The notes: generated by a model not told the origin, from the letters alone. A stretch of DNA of 8,823 nt from Lustribacter sp049512335 (GCA_049512335.1 JBEKXE010000176.1:1-8823); one strand, 5' to 3'; shown: positions 1 through 6,868, numbered from the stretch's first letter. Numbers and translations: made by a program.

Positions 1-285
1 GCCGGCGCGCGCAGTAGCGGACCGTCGCCGGTAACCGGCGCGCTCGAAATCGCGTACCCGACGTTCGGGGTACGGCTCGCGAACGCGGCTGACGACGCGC
101 TCGTCGACCGACTTCTCGCCGGCCGCGGTACGTCGGTCGTCTTCGGGGCGATGCCGCAACGCGCGCGCGGCCGCGTCGACGCTTGGGGCGAACCGCCGGC
201 GTCGTTTCCGCTGATGCGCGCGCTTAAAACGAATTTCGACCCGAAGGGCCTGTGCAACCCCGGCCGCTTCGTCGGCGGGCTTTAG
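1..285 (+). CDS. glcE: Glycolate oxidase FAD-binding subunit, C-terminal 94 residues (partial)
   Basis: The reading frame is open from base 1 to a TAG at 283-285 and gives 94 residues, so the 5' part lies outside the window. The tail carries a typical end of the FAD-linked oxidase (GlcD/GlcE, vanillyl-alcohol-oxidase-like) family: WGEPP, then LMRALKTNFDPKGL and CNPGRFVGGL. In relatives the last block is usually (L/F)NPGR, so the Cys before NPGR is a small deviation. GlcE is the second flavin-domain subunit of glycolate dehydrogenase, which oxidises glycolate to glyoxylate with GlcD and GlcF. The GlcF gene directly downstream supports GlcE rather than another FAD-linked oxidase, because glcD-glcE-glcF is the usual order. 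A short GlcD paralogue cannot be excluded from this fragment alone. Confidence 0.8.
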   Translation, partial: AGARSSGPSPVTGALEIAYPTFGVRLANAADDALVDRLLAGRGTSVVFGAMPQRARGRVDAWGEPPASFPLMRALKTNFDPKGLCNPGRFVGGL

Positions 286-294
286 CAGCATGGC

Positions 295-413
295 GATGGA
301 GCGAGCGCAGAAGTATCGTGCGGCGGCAATCGGGTGCACTGCGAGCTCGGACCGGGGGCCCCATGGCGCGTAGCGTCATGGGGGGCGCGGAGGCTGGGGC
401 GGAGCGCCTTTCA
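295..413 (+). repeat. Dispersed structured repeat, copy 1 (glcE-glcF gap and glcF start)
   Basis: This stretch aligns with 6761-6868. The first 28 bases (from GATGGAGCGAG) match at 25 positions, the middle is diverged, and the end again matches closely (GGCGC-N15-GCGCC followed by TT and CAA-type sequence). A strong hairpin lies at 359-383: CCCCATG pairs with CATGGGG, and the stem can be extended inward by GCG/CGT with one wobble pair. A second possible stem is 384-388 with 404-408. The element fills the gap after glcE and runs into the coding frame of glcF. Its function is unknown. An intergenic non-autonomous repeat or a structured RNA leader are both possible. Confidence 0.7.
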
Positions 414-1712
414 ACCTATCGCGATATCATCGGCGATTGCGTGCACTGCGGGTTTTGTTTGCCGGCCTGTCCGACGTACGTGTCGTGGGGCGACGAGATG
501 GATTCGCCGCGCGGGCGGATCGATCTGATGAAGGGCGTGAGCGACGGCGTCATCGCGCTCGACGCGGCCGTCATCGCGCATTTCGACGCATGTTTGGGCT
601 GCATGGCCTGCGTGACCGCGTGTCCGTCGGGCGTGCAGTACGACCGGCTCATCGAGTCGACGCGCGCCACGGTCGAAACGGCGGCGCGGCGCTCGCCGCT
701 CGATCGGCTATTCCGCACGCTGATCTTCGCGCTGATGCCGTATCCGGCGCGCTTGCGCGTGTCGGCGCTGCCGCTCGTAGCCTACGCGAAGTCCGGGCTG
801 CAACGGCTCGTCCGCCGCTCGGGGCTGCTGCGCGCGCTGCCGCTGCGCCTGGCGCAACTCGACGCCCTGCTGCCGCCGCTCACCTTTGCCGACCTGCGCC
901 GCGACGTGCCGGACTTCACCGCTGCCCGGAACGGCCGCGTGCGCGCCCGTGTCGGGCTCGTCGCGGGCTGCGTGCAGCGCGCGTTTTTCCCCAACGTGAA
1001 CGCCGCGACCGTGCGCGTGCTCAGCGCCGAGGGCTGCGACGTCAGCGTTCCGCCCGGACAAGGCTGCTGCGGCGCGCTCTCGCTGCACACGGGCCGTCTC
1101 GACGAGGCCAAGCGCTTCGCGCGCGCGCTGATCGACCGTTTCGCGAACGCGCCGGTCGACACGATCGTGATCAACGCCGCTGGTTGCGGCTCGACGCTCA
1201 AGGAGTACGGCGAGCTGCTCGCCGCTGAGCCGGCCTACGCCGAACGCGCGCGGGCGTTTTCAGCCCGGGTGCGCGACGTGAGCGAGTTTCTCGTCACGCT
1301 CGAGCCGCAAGCGCCGCGCGGCCGCCTCGAACGCCGCGTCGCCTACCACGATGCCTGTCATCTCGCTCACGCGCAACGCGTGCGCGAGGCGCCGCGCGCG
1401 CTGCTGCGCTCGATTCCCGGCCTCGAGCTGCTCGAGATCCCGCACGGCGATATGTGCTGCGGAAGCGCGGGCACCTACAACCTCTTGCAGCCGGCGTCCG
1501 CCCGCGAGATCGGCGAGCGCAAAGCCGAGGCCGTCGCGAGCGTGGGCGCCGACCTGCTCGCCAGTGCCAACCCCGGCTGCACGCTTCAGATCGCGTCGAT
1601 CATGCGCGAACGGGGTACCGTCTTGCCGGCGGCGCACCCGGTCGAGATCCTCGATCTCGCGATCAGTTCGGCTTGCGGCGGTGCGACGATACCCCGATCC
1701 CCGTCGACGTGA
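363..1712 (+). CDS. glcF: Glycolate oxidase iron-sulfur subunit
   Basis: The product is a 449-residue electron-transfer subunit of glycolate dehydrogenase, taking electrons from the GlcD/GlcE flavins toward the quinone pool, probably at the inner membrane. Two ferredoxin-type 4Fe-4S motifs are visible: C26-x2-C29-x2-C32-x3-C36P and C77-x2-C80-x2-C83-x3-C87P. Two cysteine-rich CCG domains follow, with GC203 and C235-C236-G, then C332H and C365-C366-G. This is the GlcF/LutA/HdrD-type layout, and the adjacent glcE points to GlcF. The start is uncertain. ATG at 363 and ATG at 378 are both in frame and both lie in the repeat, giving 25 or 20 residues before the first Cys, close to the spacing in E. 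coli GlcF. GTG at 318 or 252 would also be in frame. None has a convincing Shine-Dalgarno. The last 50 bp overlap the convergent FecR-like gene. Confidence 0.9.
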   Translation: MARSVMGGAEAGAERLSTYRDIIGDCVHCGFCLPACPTYVSWGDEMDSPRGRIDLMKGVSDGVIALDAAVIAHFDACLGCMACVTACPSGVQYDRLIESTRATVETAARRSPLDRLFRTLIFALMPYPARLRVSALPLVAYAKSGLQRLVRRSGLLRALPLRLAQLDALLPPLTFADLRRDVPDFTAARNGRVRARVGLVAGCVQRAFFPNVNAATVRVLSAEGCDVSVPPGQGCCGALSLHTGRLDEAKRFARALIDRFANAPVDTIVINAAGCGSTLKEYGELLAAEPAYAERARAFSARVRDVSEFLVTLEPQAPRGRLERRVAYHDACHLAHAQRVREAPRALLRSIPGLELLEIPHGDMCCGSAGTYNLLQPASAREIGERKAEAVASVGADLLASANPGCTLQIASIMRERGTVLPAAHPVEILDLAISSACGGATIPRSPST

Positions 1713-3114
1713 CGTTCACGGGAATCGAGAGGGTCGCGCGTGGTCCGTCGCCTTGACCGGCGACCGTGATCGTGCAGGCGACCGCCGGCGGCGGGTTCGT
1801 GGTCGGCGCGCTGATGGCGTTGACCGTGAACGTCAGCGGACTCGGTCCGGTCGCCCCGGTGAGCGTGACGTTGGCCGCGGTCGCGCCGCCCGGACAGTTG
1901 ATGGCGGCGGTGAGCGTCGAACCGGTCGGCGCTTGCGTCACCGTCACTTGCTGCGATGACGGGACGGCGGTGAACGAGATCGGCGTGCTGGCCGGACTCG
2001 TCATCGCGACGACGCCGTAGACGTTGAAGTTCGTGGTCGGAAGGGTGTAGCCGTTGGCGCTGCCGCCGACGCTGAACTGGCCGGGTCCGAGCAGCGATCC
2101 GTTGAGCGCGCCGTTGAGCGTGGTGCCGGAGATCGCTTGAGTCGCCGTGCACGTGATGATGCTGGACGGTGCGCAGTTGAACGTTGCGGTTGAGGTCGCG
2201 TTGAGCTGGCTGAACGGCCACACGAAGTTGTACGGGAACGTCGTTGCGCCGGGGAAGCTCAGCTGCAACACCAGCGTCCCGGGTTGCGACGACGTCGTGG
2301 TGGTCGTGCCCTTGTTTCCGGCCACTGCCGCGGCGGCCGCGCCGGCGGCGCCGGCGGCGGCGACGGTCGTCACGATGCCGCCCGTGCCCGCACCCGCCGC
2401 GCCGGTGCCGGCGCCGGAGAACGAGTTCGTCGGGTCGAGGCCTTGGCCGGTGGGGTTCGGATTGAACGGGTTCTGGTTGCCGTTGAACTGGTTGACCGCC
2501 GGATTGTTGAGCGTCGGGTTGGTCGTGATCGACGTCGTCGCGGTCAGCGGGTTGGTCCCGAGCACCGTGAGCGTCTGGTTGGTGACGATCGATACGGTCT
2601 GGTTACCGACTTGCACCGTCACGTCGCCCGTGGCGCACGTAACGCACACGACCTGCGTGCCGTTGGCACCGGCGACCAGGAAGCCTTCGGTGCCGCGCAC
2701 GGCGATTTGCGAGGTCGCGGTGACGAAACGGTAATTCGATTGTCCGCCCTGCGGGTGACGAATATTGAAATGCAGCGCGCCGCCTTGCAGCACGATCGTG
2801 TTCTGGTTGCCGGAGGACGCCGCGTTGAACGCGCCGACCTGCACCTTGGTGTTCTCGCCGATGTCGATTTCGGACGAGTCGGCCAGGCGGAGCACGGCCT
2901 GGGCGTTGGGCTTGGTCACGGCATAGGCGTCGTCGGGCAGGTCGAGGCGGCCGAAGATCGGCTTGAAAGCGCTCGTTGCCGTGTCTTGGTAGCCGACGAC
3001 GCCTTTGACGCGTGCCAGCTGCTTGTCGCCCGTGTCGGATGAGACGCGGTCGCAAACGAGAGAAATACTAGCCAGGAAGCACAAAGCTCCCGCGCCTAGC
3101 CGTCGAACCAGCAT
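1663..3114 (-). CDS. Exported FecR-domain protein with beta-rich C-terminal region
   Basis: This is a 483-residue protein starting at ATG 3114-3112. Residues 1-27 form a signal peptide: RR near the start, a hydrophobic core up to about V20, then a polar SSDTGD. Cys21 is preceded by LV, which is a poor lipobox. Residues 35-185 look like a FecR domain, with the hallmark VRGTEGFLVAG at 139-149. Next come an Asn/Gln/Pro-rich linker (about 195-230), a Gly/Ala stretch (235-266, VAAAGAAGAAAAAVAG) and a Thr run. A beta-rich, Ser/Thr/Val-rich half (about 280-470) may hold one or two Ig-like domains. Six cysteines after the signal peptide (157, 160, 314, 322, 407, 447) could form disulfides outside the cytoplasm. 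FecR of E. coli regulates iron transport, but no sigma factor or TonB receptor is adjacent here, so a signalling role is not supported. A surface or envelope structural role is equally possible. Confidence 0.75.
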   Translation of the reverse strand: MLVRRLGAGALCFLASISLVCDRVSSDTGDKQLARVKGVVGYQDTATSAFKPIFGRLDLPDDAYAVTKPNAQAVLRLADSSEIDIGENTKVQVGAFNAASSGNQNTIVLQGGALHFNIRHPQGGQSNYRFVTATSQIAVRGTEGFLVAGANGTQVVCVTCATGDVTVQVGNQTVSIVTNQTLTVLGTNPLTATTSITTNPTLNNPAVNQFNGNQNPFNPNPTGQGLDPTNSFSGAGTGAAGAGTGGIVTTVAAAGAAGAAAAAVAGNKGTTTTTSSQPGTLVLQLSFPGATTFPYNFVWPFSQLNATSTATFNCAPSSIITCTATQAISGTTLNGALNGSLLGPGQFSVGGSANGYTLPTTNFNVYGVVAMTSPASTPISFTAVPSSQQVTVTQAPTGSTLTAAINCPGGATAANVTLTGATGPSPLTFTVNAISAPTTNPPPAVACTITVAGQGDGPRATLSIPVNVTSTGIGVSSHRRKPN

Positions 3115-3964
3115 GATCCGTGGTTTTGGCAAGCGGCACGTTGAACCATTCGTGATTGACGACATATTACTGAGCCGGTACGCCGACGTCGCCGCGGCCT
3201 GGCGGGCTCTCCGGTCGCGGACCGGAATGCGGATTCGCGAAGTCGCATGTGTCGGCGCCGCGCGTACGCTCCTGGTGGCCGAGCTCGGCGATCCGCGGTT
3301 GCCGGTCGTCACTATCTCGGCCGGGATCCACGGGGACGAGCCGGCCGGGGTCTGGGCGCTCTACTCGCTGGTGGCGGACGGTCTGCTCGATCCGCGTTAC
3401 GGGTACCGGCTGTGGCCGTGCTTCAACCCCACCGGATTCGACGCCGGGACTCGCACCAACGCCGAGGGCACGGACGTCAACCGCAGCTTCGGCCGTGGCG
3501 GGACCTCGCCCGAGGCCAAGGCGATCCTCACCGCCAACCGCGACCGGGTGTTCGCGCTCTCGATCGATCTCCACGAAGACCACGAGGCGGCGGGATTCTA
3601 TCTCTACGAAACGGCGCCGTCCGGCCGGCCGAGTTCGTACGCCGGAGCCGTCACCGCCGGACTGCGGGCCGCCGGTTTCCCGCTGCAGCCGATCACGCCC
3701 GACTACGATTTGGGGCCGCCCGGCAGCGAGGTCGCGCAGACGCGCGGCGTGGGCGCGGTGATCGTCGATGCGCCGCGCGAGACGCCGTTCTTCGGCGGCG
3801 CGCTGCCGCTGGGGCTGGTCCTCGTGCGCCGGGCCGTTCCGTGCGCGCTGACCTTCGAAACGCCGCGTGGACGGGCGCCGGCGGAGCGCGTCGCGATGCA
3901 CCGCACGGCGGTCGTCGAGGCGCTGCGCCGGCTGACCCGCGAGCGGAGCATCGAACGTGGCTGA
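3113..3964 (+). CDS. M14-family zinc metallocarboxypeptidase / AstE-ASPA-like deacylase
   Basis: The product is a 283-residue predicted zinc hydrolase. The zinc-binding motif is HGDEPAG (H73 and E76), with the third ligand at H154 in DLHED. R114 and N123-R124 (GTRTN, DVNRSF) match the substrate-binding Arg and Asn-Arg pair. E249 in TFETP fits the catalytic glutamate. This HxxE...R...NR...H...E order is shared by M14 carboxypeptidases and the succinylglutamate desuccinylase/aspartoacylase family. The substrate (peptide, or an N-acyl amino acid) cannot be told from sequence. No signal peptide is seen, so it is probably cytoplasmic. The start is uncertain. ATG 3113 overlaps the divergent FecR-like start in the palindrome CATG and lacks a Shine-Dalgarno. 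GTG 3152 would remove 13 residues and still keep the conserved part. The 3' end overlaps the ETF-QO gene by 8 bp, suggesting co-translation. Confidence 0.8.
   Translation: MIRGFGKRHVEPFVIDDILLSRYADVAAAWRALRSRTGMRIREVACVGAARTLLVAELGDPRLPVVTISAGIHGDEPAGVWALYSLVADGLLDPRYGYRLWPCFNPTGFDAGTRTNAEGTDVNRSFGRGGTSPEAKAILTANRDRVFALSIDLHEDHEAAGFYLYETAPSGRPSSYAGAVTAGLRAAGFPLQPITPDYDLGPPGSEVAQTRGVGAVIVDAPRETPFFGGALPLGLVLVRRAVPCALTFETPRGRAPAERVAMHRTAVVEALRRLTRERSIERG
3157..3192 (-). promoter_or_regulatory. Possible promoter for the FecR-like gene in an AT-rich island
   Basis: The stretch 3141-3171 is clearly richer in A and T than its surroundings. On the minus strand TAATAT at 3169-3164 resembles a -10 box. 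A weak -35 match (GCGACG, 3 of 6) lies 17 bp upstream at 3192-3187. Transcription would begin near 3157 and leave about 43 nt of leader before the ATG at 3114. On the plus strand the same island offers TTGAAC (3141-3146) and TATTAC (3165-3170) 18 bp apart, but that would start transcription downstream of the likely start of the M14 gene. Promoter rules for this organism are unknown, so this is weak evidence. Confidence 0.25.
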
Positions 3965-5633
3965 ACGCGATTCGCTCGACGTCGACGTCCTGTTCGTCGG
4001 CGCCGGCCCGGCTAGTCTGGCCGGGGCGATTCGCCTCGGACAACTGGCGCAAGCCGCCGGGCGCGAGCTCTCGGTGATGATCATCGAGAAGGGCGGCGAG
4101 ATCGGCAACCACGGATTTTCGGGCGCCGTGGTCGATCCGAAATCGCTCGTGGAGCTCTTTCCGGGCGAAGACATCACGGCCGGTCTCGACGCGCCGGTGA
4201 GCGGCGATGAGATGTGGTTCCTGACCGGCAGCGGCAAGATCCGGGCGCCGTTCACGCCGCCGGTGCTGCACAACCACGGCAAGTACGTGGCGTCGCTCAA
4301 CCGGCTCACGAAGTGGCTCGGGGCGAAAGCCGAGGCGGCCGGCGTGGACGTGTTCCCGGCCTTTCCCGGCCAGGAGCTGTTGTGGGACCCTTCGACAGGC
4401 TCAGGGCAGGCTCGCGTGATCGGCGTGCGCGTCGGCGACAAGGGAATCGCCGCCGACGGCAGCCACAAAGCGAACTACGAGCCGGGGCCCGATCTCATGG
4501 CGAAGGTCGTCGTGCTGGGTGAGGGCCCGCGCGGTACCCTGAGCAAGGTCGCGATCGCGAAGCTCGGGCTCGACCGCGACCGCGATCCGCAAGTCTACGC
4601 CGTGGGAATCAAAGAGCTGTGGCAGGTGCCGCCCGGGCGGCTCGCCGCGGGCCACGTGATCCACACGCTGGGTGCGCCGCTGCCGGCCGATACCTTCGGC
4701 GGCGGCTGGATCTACGGCATGAACGGCGACGTCGTCGACATCGGCCTCGTGACCGGGCTCGACTACGCCGACCCCAGCACCGACCCGCACGATCTGCTTC
4801 AGCAGATGAAGCTGTTGCCCGCGATTCGGCCGCTGCTCGAAGGCGGCAGCATGATCCGCTACGGCGCCAAAGCGATCCCCGAGGGCGGCTTGCATGCGAT
4901 GCCGCGGCTGTACGCGGACGGGCTGTGCCTGATCGGCGATTCCGCCGGATTCCTCAACGGGCTGCGGCTCAAGGGCATTCATTTGGCGATGAAGTCGGGG
5001 ATGCTGGCCGCCGAGGCGATCTTCGATGCGCTCGGACAGAACCGCAGCGATGCGGGCGCGCTGGCCGAGTACGACCGGAAGTTTCGCGCGTCGTGGGCCT
5101 TCACCGAGTTGCACGCGGCGCGCAATTTCCACGCCGGGTTCAAGAGCGGGTTGTGGGGCGGGATGCTCAACGCCGCGCTCGGCACGCTGACCGGCGGACG
5201 CGGGTTCGGGCTGCACGACAAACTTTCCGGACACGAAGGCTACGCGCGCATGCGCAAGCTCGACAGCGTTGCGCCGAGCGCGCGCGAGCACCGCGTCGCC
5301 GCCGACAACGTGCTCACGTTCGACAAGGTCACCGACGTCTACAAGAGCGGCACGATGCACGACGAGAACCAGCCGCCGCACCTGCACGTCGCCGACACGA
5401 CGATTTGTGCGGAGCGCTGCACGGTGGAATTCGGCAATCCCTGTCAGTATTTTTGCCCGGCCGCGGTGTACGAGCCGCTGTTCGAAAAAAAGGACGGCCA
5501 CGTCGAGGGCCGCCTGCAGATCAACTTCGCCAATTGCGTGCACTGCAAAACGTGCGACATCATGGATCCCTATCAGATCATCACGTGGGTCCCGCCCCAA
5601 GGCGGCGAAGGCCCCGTGTACACCGGCATGTAG
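3957..5633 (+). CDS. Electron transfer flavoprotein:ubiquinone oxidoreductase (ETF-QO)
   Basis: The product is a 558-residue membrane-associated flavoprotein that moves electrons from reduced ETF (fed by acyl-CoA and other dehydrogenases) to quinone. The N-terminal FAD-binding Rossmann motif is VGAGPAS at 14-20. A second FAD-contact segment is GDSAGFLN at 327-334, followed by LKGIHLAMKSGMLAAEAIF as in ETF-QO. The single 4Fe-4S cluster is held by C500, C527, C530 and C533, in the family-specific NCVHCKTCDI block, and the protein ends GPVYTGM. It is close in length to mature ETF-QOs. It starts at GTG 3957, with GGAG at 3945-3948 placed 8 nt upstream and an 8 bp overlap with the previous gene. 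A short dispersed repeat encodes PSTGSGQA at residues 145-152. No etfA or etfB gene is next to it. This is the fixC/ETF-QO superfamily, but the C-terminal cluster domain and length favour true ETF-QO. Confidence 0.96.
   Translation: MAERDSLDVDVLFVGAGPASLAGAIRLGQLAQAAGRELSVMIIEKGGEIGNHGFSGAVVDPKSLVELFPGEDITAGLDAPVSGDEMWFLTGSGKIRAPFTPPVLHNHGKYVASLNRLTKWLGAKAEAAGVDVFPAFPGQELLWDPSTGSGQARVIGVRVGDKGIAADGSHKANYEPGPDLMAKVVVLGEGPRGTLSKVAIAKLGLDRDRDPQVYAVGIKELWQVPPGRLAAGHVIHTLGAPLPADTFGGGWIYGMNGDVVDIGLVTGLDYADPSTDPHDLLQQMKLLPAIRPLLEGGSMIRYGAKAIPEGGLHAMPRLYADGLCLIGDSAGFLNGLRLKGIHLAMKSGMLAAEAIFDALGQNRSDAGALAEYDRKFRASWAFTELHAARNFHAGFKSGLWGGMLNAALGTLTGGRGFGLHDKLSGHEGYARMRKLDSVAPSAREHRVAADNVLTFDKVTDVYKSGTMHDENQPPHLHVADTTICAERCTVEFGNPCQYFCPAAVYEPLFEKKDGHVEGRLQINFANCVHCKTCDIMDPYQIITWVPPQGGEGPVYTGM
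4388..4410. repeat. Short dispersed repeat inserted in frame in the ETF-QO gene
   Basis: A 23-base element beginning CCCTTCGACAGG and ending GGGCAGG is an imperfect palindrome, with CCCT pairing with AGGG at 4388-4391 and 4403-4406. Read in the gene's frame it gives PSTGSGQA; on the other strand it reads ACPEPVEG. I recognise this sequence type from memory as a small interspersed repeat found many times in some GC-rich bacterial genomes, including inside genes. Only one copy is in this window, so its repeat status rests on that recollection. Confidence 0.6.
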
Positions 5634-5645
5634 CCGTTGCAATCC

Positions 5646-6755
5646 ATGCAAGACGTCGTCATCGTGGGTGCGGGCTTGATCGGGTGCGGGGTTGCGTACG
5701 AGCTCGCGAAGCGCGGTGCCGCGGTGACCGTGTACGACCGGGCGGAGCCGGCGCGCGCGGCGTCGTGGGCCGGTGCCGGCATGCTCGCGCCGTACTCGGA
5801 AGAGGTCGTCGATCCGGCGCTGCTCGCGTTGTGCACCGCGTCGCTGCGCGCGTATCCGGCGTTCGTCGCCGAGTTGCGCGAACGCACCGGCGTCGACGCG
5901 CAGTTGCGGCACGAAGGCACCCTGCACGTCGCCTTCGACGACGCGACGGCGCGCGGACGCGCGGCGCGGTGCGAGGCGTTCCGGCGCAACGGCGGCGACG
6001 CCTCGGTGCTCGACCGCGCGGCGACGCTGGCCCGCGAACCGATGCTCGGTGCCGGCGTGCGCGGCGCGGTGTACGTGGCCGACGAGGCGCACGTCGACAA
6101 CCGCCGGCTGGGCCGCGCGCTGGTCGCCGCCTGCAGCGATGCCGGCGTGCGCTTCGAGCGCACCGAGGGGGTGGCGCTCGAAGCCGACGCGCGCCGCGTG
6201 CGCGGCATCCGCACCGAGCACGGCTTCCTCGCGGCGGGCACGGTCGTCAACGCTGCCGGCGCGTGGGCCGGCGGACTGCCGGGCGTCCCGGACGCAGCGC
6301 GCGTTGCCGTGCGCCCCGTGGCCGGTGAGATGCTGGCGCTGGCGGTGCCCAAAGGGTTTACGCGCGGCCTGGTGTGGTCGCAGCACGTCTACCTCGTTCC
6401 ACGCGACGACGGACGGTTGCTGATCGGAGCAACCAGCGTCGAGCGCGATTTCGACGTGCGGGTGACGGCGGCGGGCGTGGCGGCGCTGCTCGCGCCGGCG
6501 CTGCGCATCGCGCCGGTGCTGGGCACGTTCGCGTTGGTGGAAACGTGGGCCGGTCTGCGCCCCGCCTCACATGACGGCCGCCCGTATCTCGGTCCGACGG
6601 TGCTCGAAGGCTACGTCGTGGCCGCCGGCCACTATCGCAACGGCATCCTGCTCACGCCGGTCACCGCGCAAGCGATCGCCGCCGTCGTCGCCGGCGAACG
6701 CCCGCCAATCGACCTCGCGGCGTTCGACCCTCGCCGCGCACCGGAAGCGGCATAG
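5646..6755 (+). CDS. thiO: Glycine oxidase ThiO
   Basis: The product is a 369-residue FAD enzyme of the D-amino-acid-oxidase (DAO) fold. In thiamine synthesis ThiO oxidises glycine to iminoglycine (dehydroglycine), which ThiG uses to build the thiazole ring. The FAD motif is VGAGLIG at 7-13. The family block SWAGAGMLAP lies at 40-49, and RPVAGEMLAL at 223-232. YLVPRDDGRLLIGAT lies at 249-263, ETWAGLRP at 299-306 and AGHYRNGILLTP at 327-338. The arginines in GLRP (305) and HYRNG (331) match the substrate carboxylate-binding positions known from B. subtilis ThiO. ATG 5646 is chosen because the Rossmann strand begins right after it; TTG 5637 would add only three residues. The gene starts 12 bp after ETF-QO, without a clear Shine-Dalgarno. 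thiS and thiG downstream support ThiO over another amino acid oxidase. Confidence 0.95.
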   Translation: MQDVVIVGAGLIGCGVAYELAKRGAAVTVYDRAEPARAASWAGAGMLAPYSEEVVDPALLALCTASLRAYPAFVAELRERTGVDAQLRHEGTLHVAFDDATARGRAARCEAFRRNGGDASVLDRAATLAREPMLGAGVRGAVYVADEAHVDNRRLGRALVAACSDAGVRFERTEGVALEADARRVRGIRTEHGFLAAGTVVNAAGAWAGGLPGVPDAARVAVRPVAGEMLALAVPKGFTRGLVWSQHVYLVPRDDGRLLIGATSVERDFDVRVTAAGVAALLAPALRIAPVLGTFALVETWAGLRPASHDGRPYLGPTVLEGYVVAAGHYRNGILLTPVTAQAIAAVVAGERPPIDLAAFDPRRAPEAA

Positions 6756-6760
6756 ACGGT

Positions 6761-6868
6761 GATGGAGCGAGTGCAGTAGCATCGTGCGATAGCACTCAGG
6801 TTGCGGCGAGCCCGGATGGGGGGACCCGCGCAGCGGGGGGCGCGTAGCCTGGGGCGAAGCGCCTTCAA
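6761..6868 (+). repeat. Dispersed structured repeat, copy 2 (thiO-thiS gap)
   Basis: This element matches 295-413 and fills nearly the whole 117 bp thiO-thiS gap, stopping four bases before the thiS ATG. Three potential stems are visible. GAGTGC (6769-6774) pairs with GCACTC (6792-6797), enclosing ATCG-TG-CGAT. CCCGC-GCA-GCGGG lies at 6825-6837, the place where copy 1 has its ATG-containing hairpin with different sequence. GGCGC (6839-6843) pairs with GCGCC (6859-6863), as in copy 1. The spacing N15 of this last stem is the same in both copies. No TPP-riboswitch core sequence is seen in it. The role is unknown: a mobile-type intergenic repeat, an mRNA-stability element or an attenuator are all open. 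Confidence 0.7.

Noticed and set aside
252..362. Earlier GTG start for glcF at 252
   Set aside because: The extra 37 residues are Arg/Ala-rich, overlap the end of glcE by 34 bp and come from the repeat. Known GlcF proteins have only about 20-25 residues before the first cysteine motif.
2317..2364. GCC/GGC-rich tract as a simple-sequence or phase-variable repeat
   Set aside because: The tract encodes the Ala/Gly stretch of the FecR-like protein with mixed codons and irregular units. There is no exact tandem repeat long enough to suggest slippage.
3167..4468. Minus-strand open frame of 433 codons over the M14 and ETF-QO genes
   Set aside because: Its composition is shadow-like and it has no recognisable motif. 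Its PEPVEG-type segment is just the reverse reading of the short dispersed repeat.
4401..6386. Long open frame of 661 codons on the minus strand
   Set aside because: It is antisense to ETF-QO and thiO, whose conserved motifs are clear on the plus strand. Its product is dominated by Arg, Ala, His and Val as expected of a GC-rich shadow frame, and no domain is recognisable.
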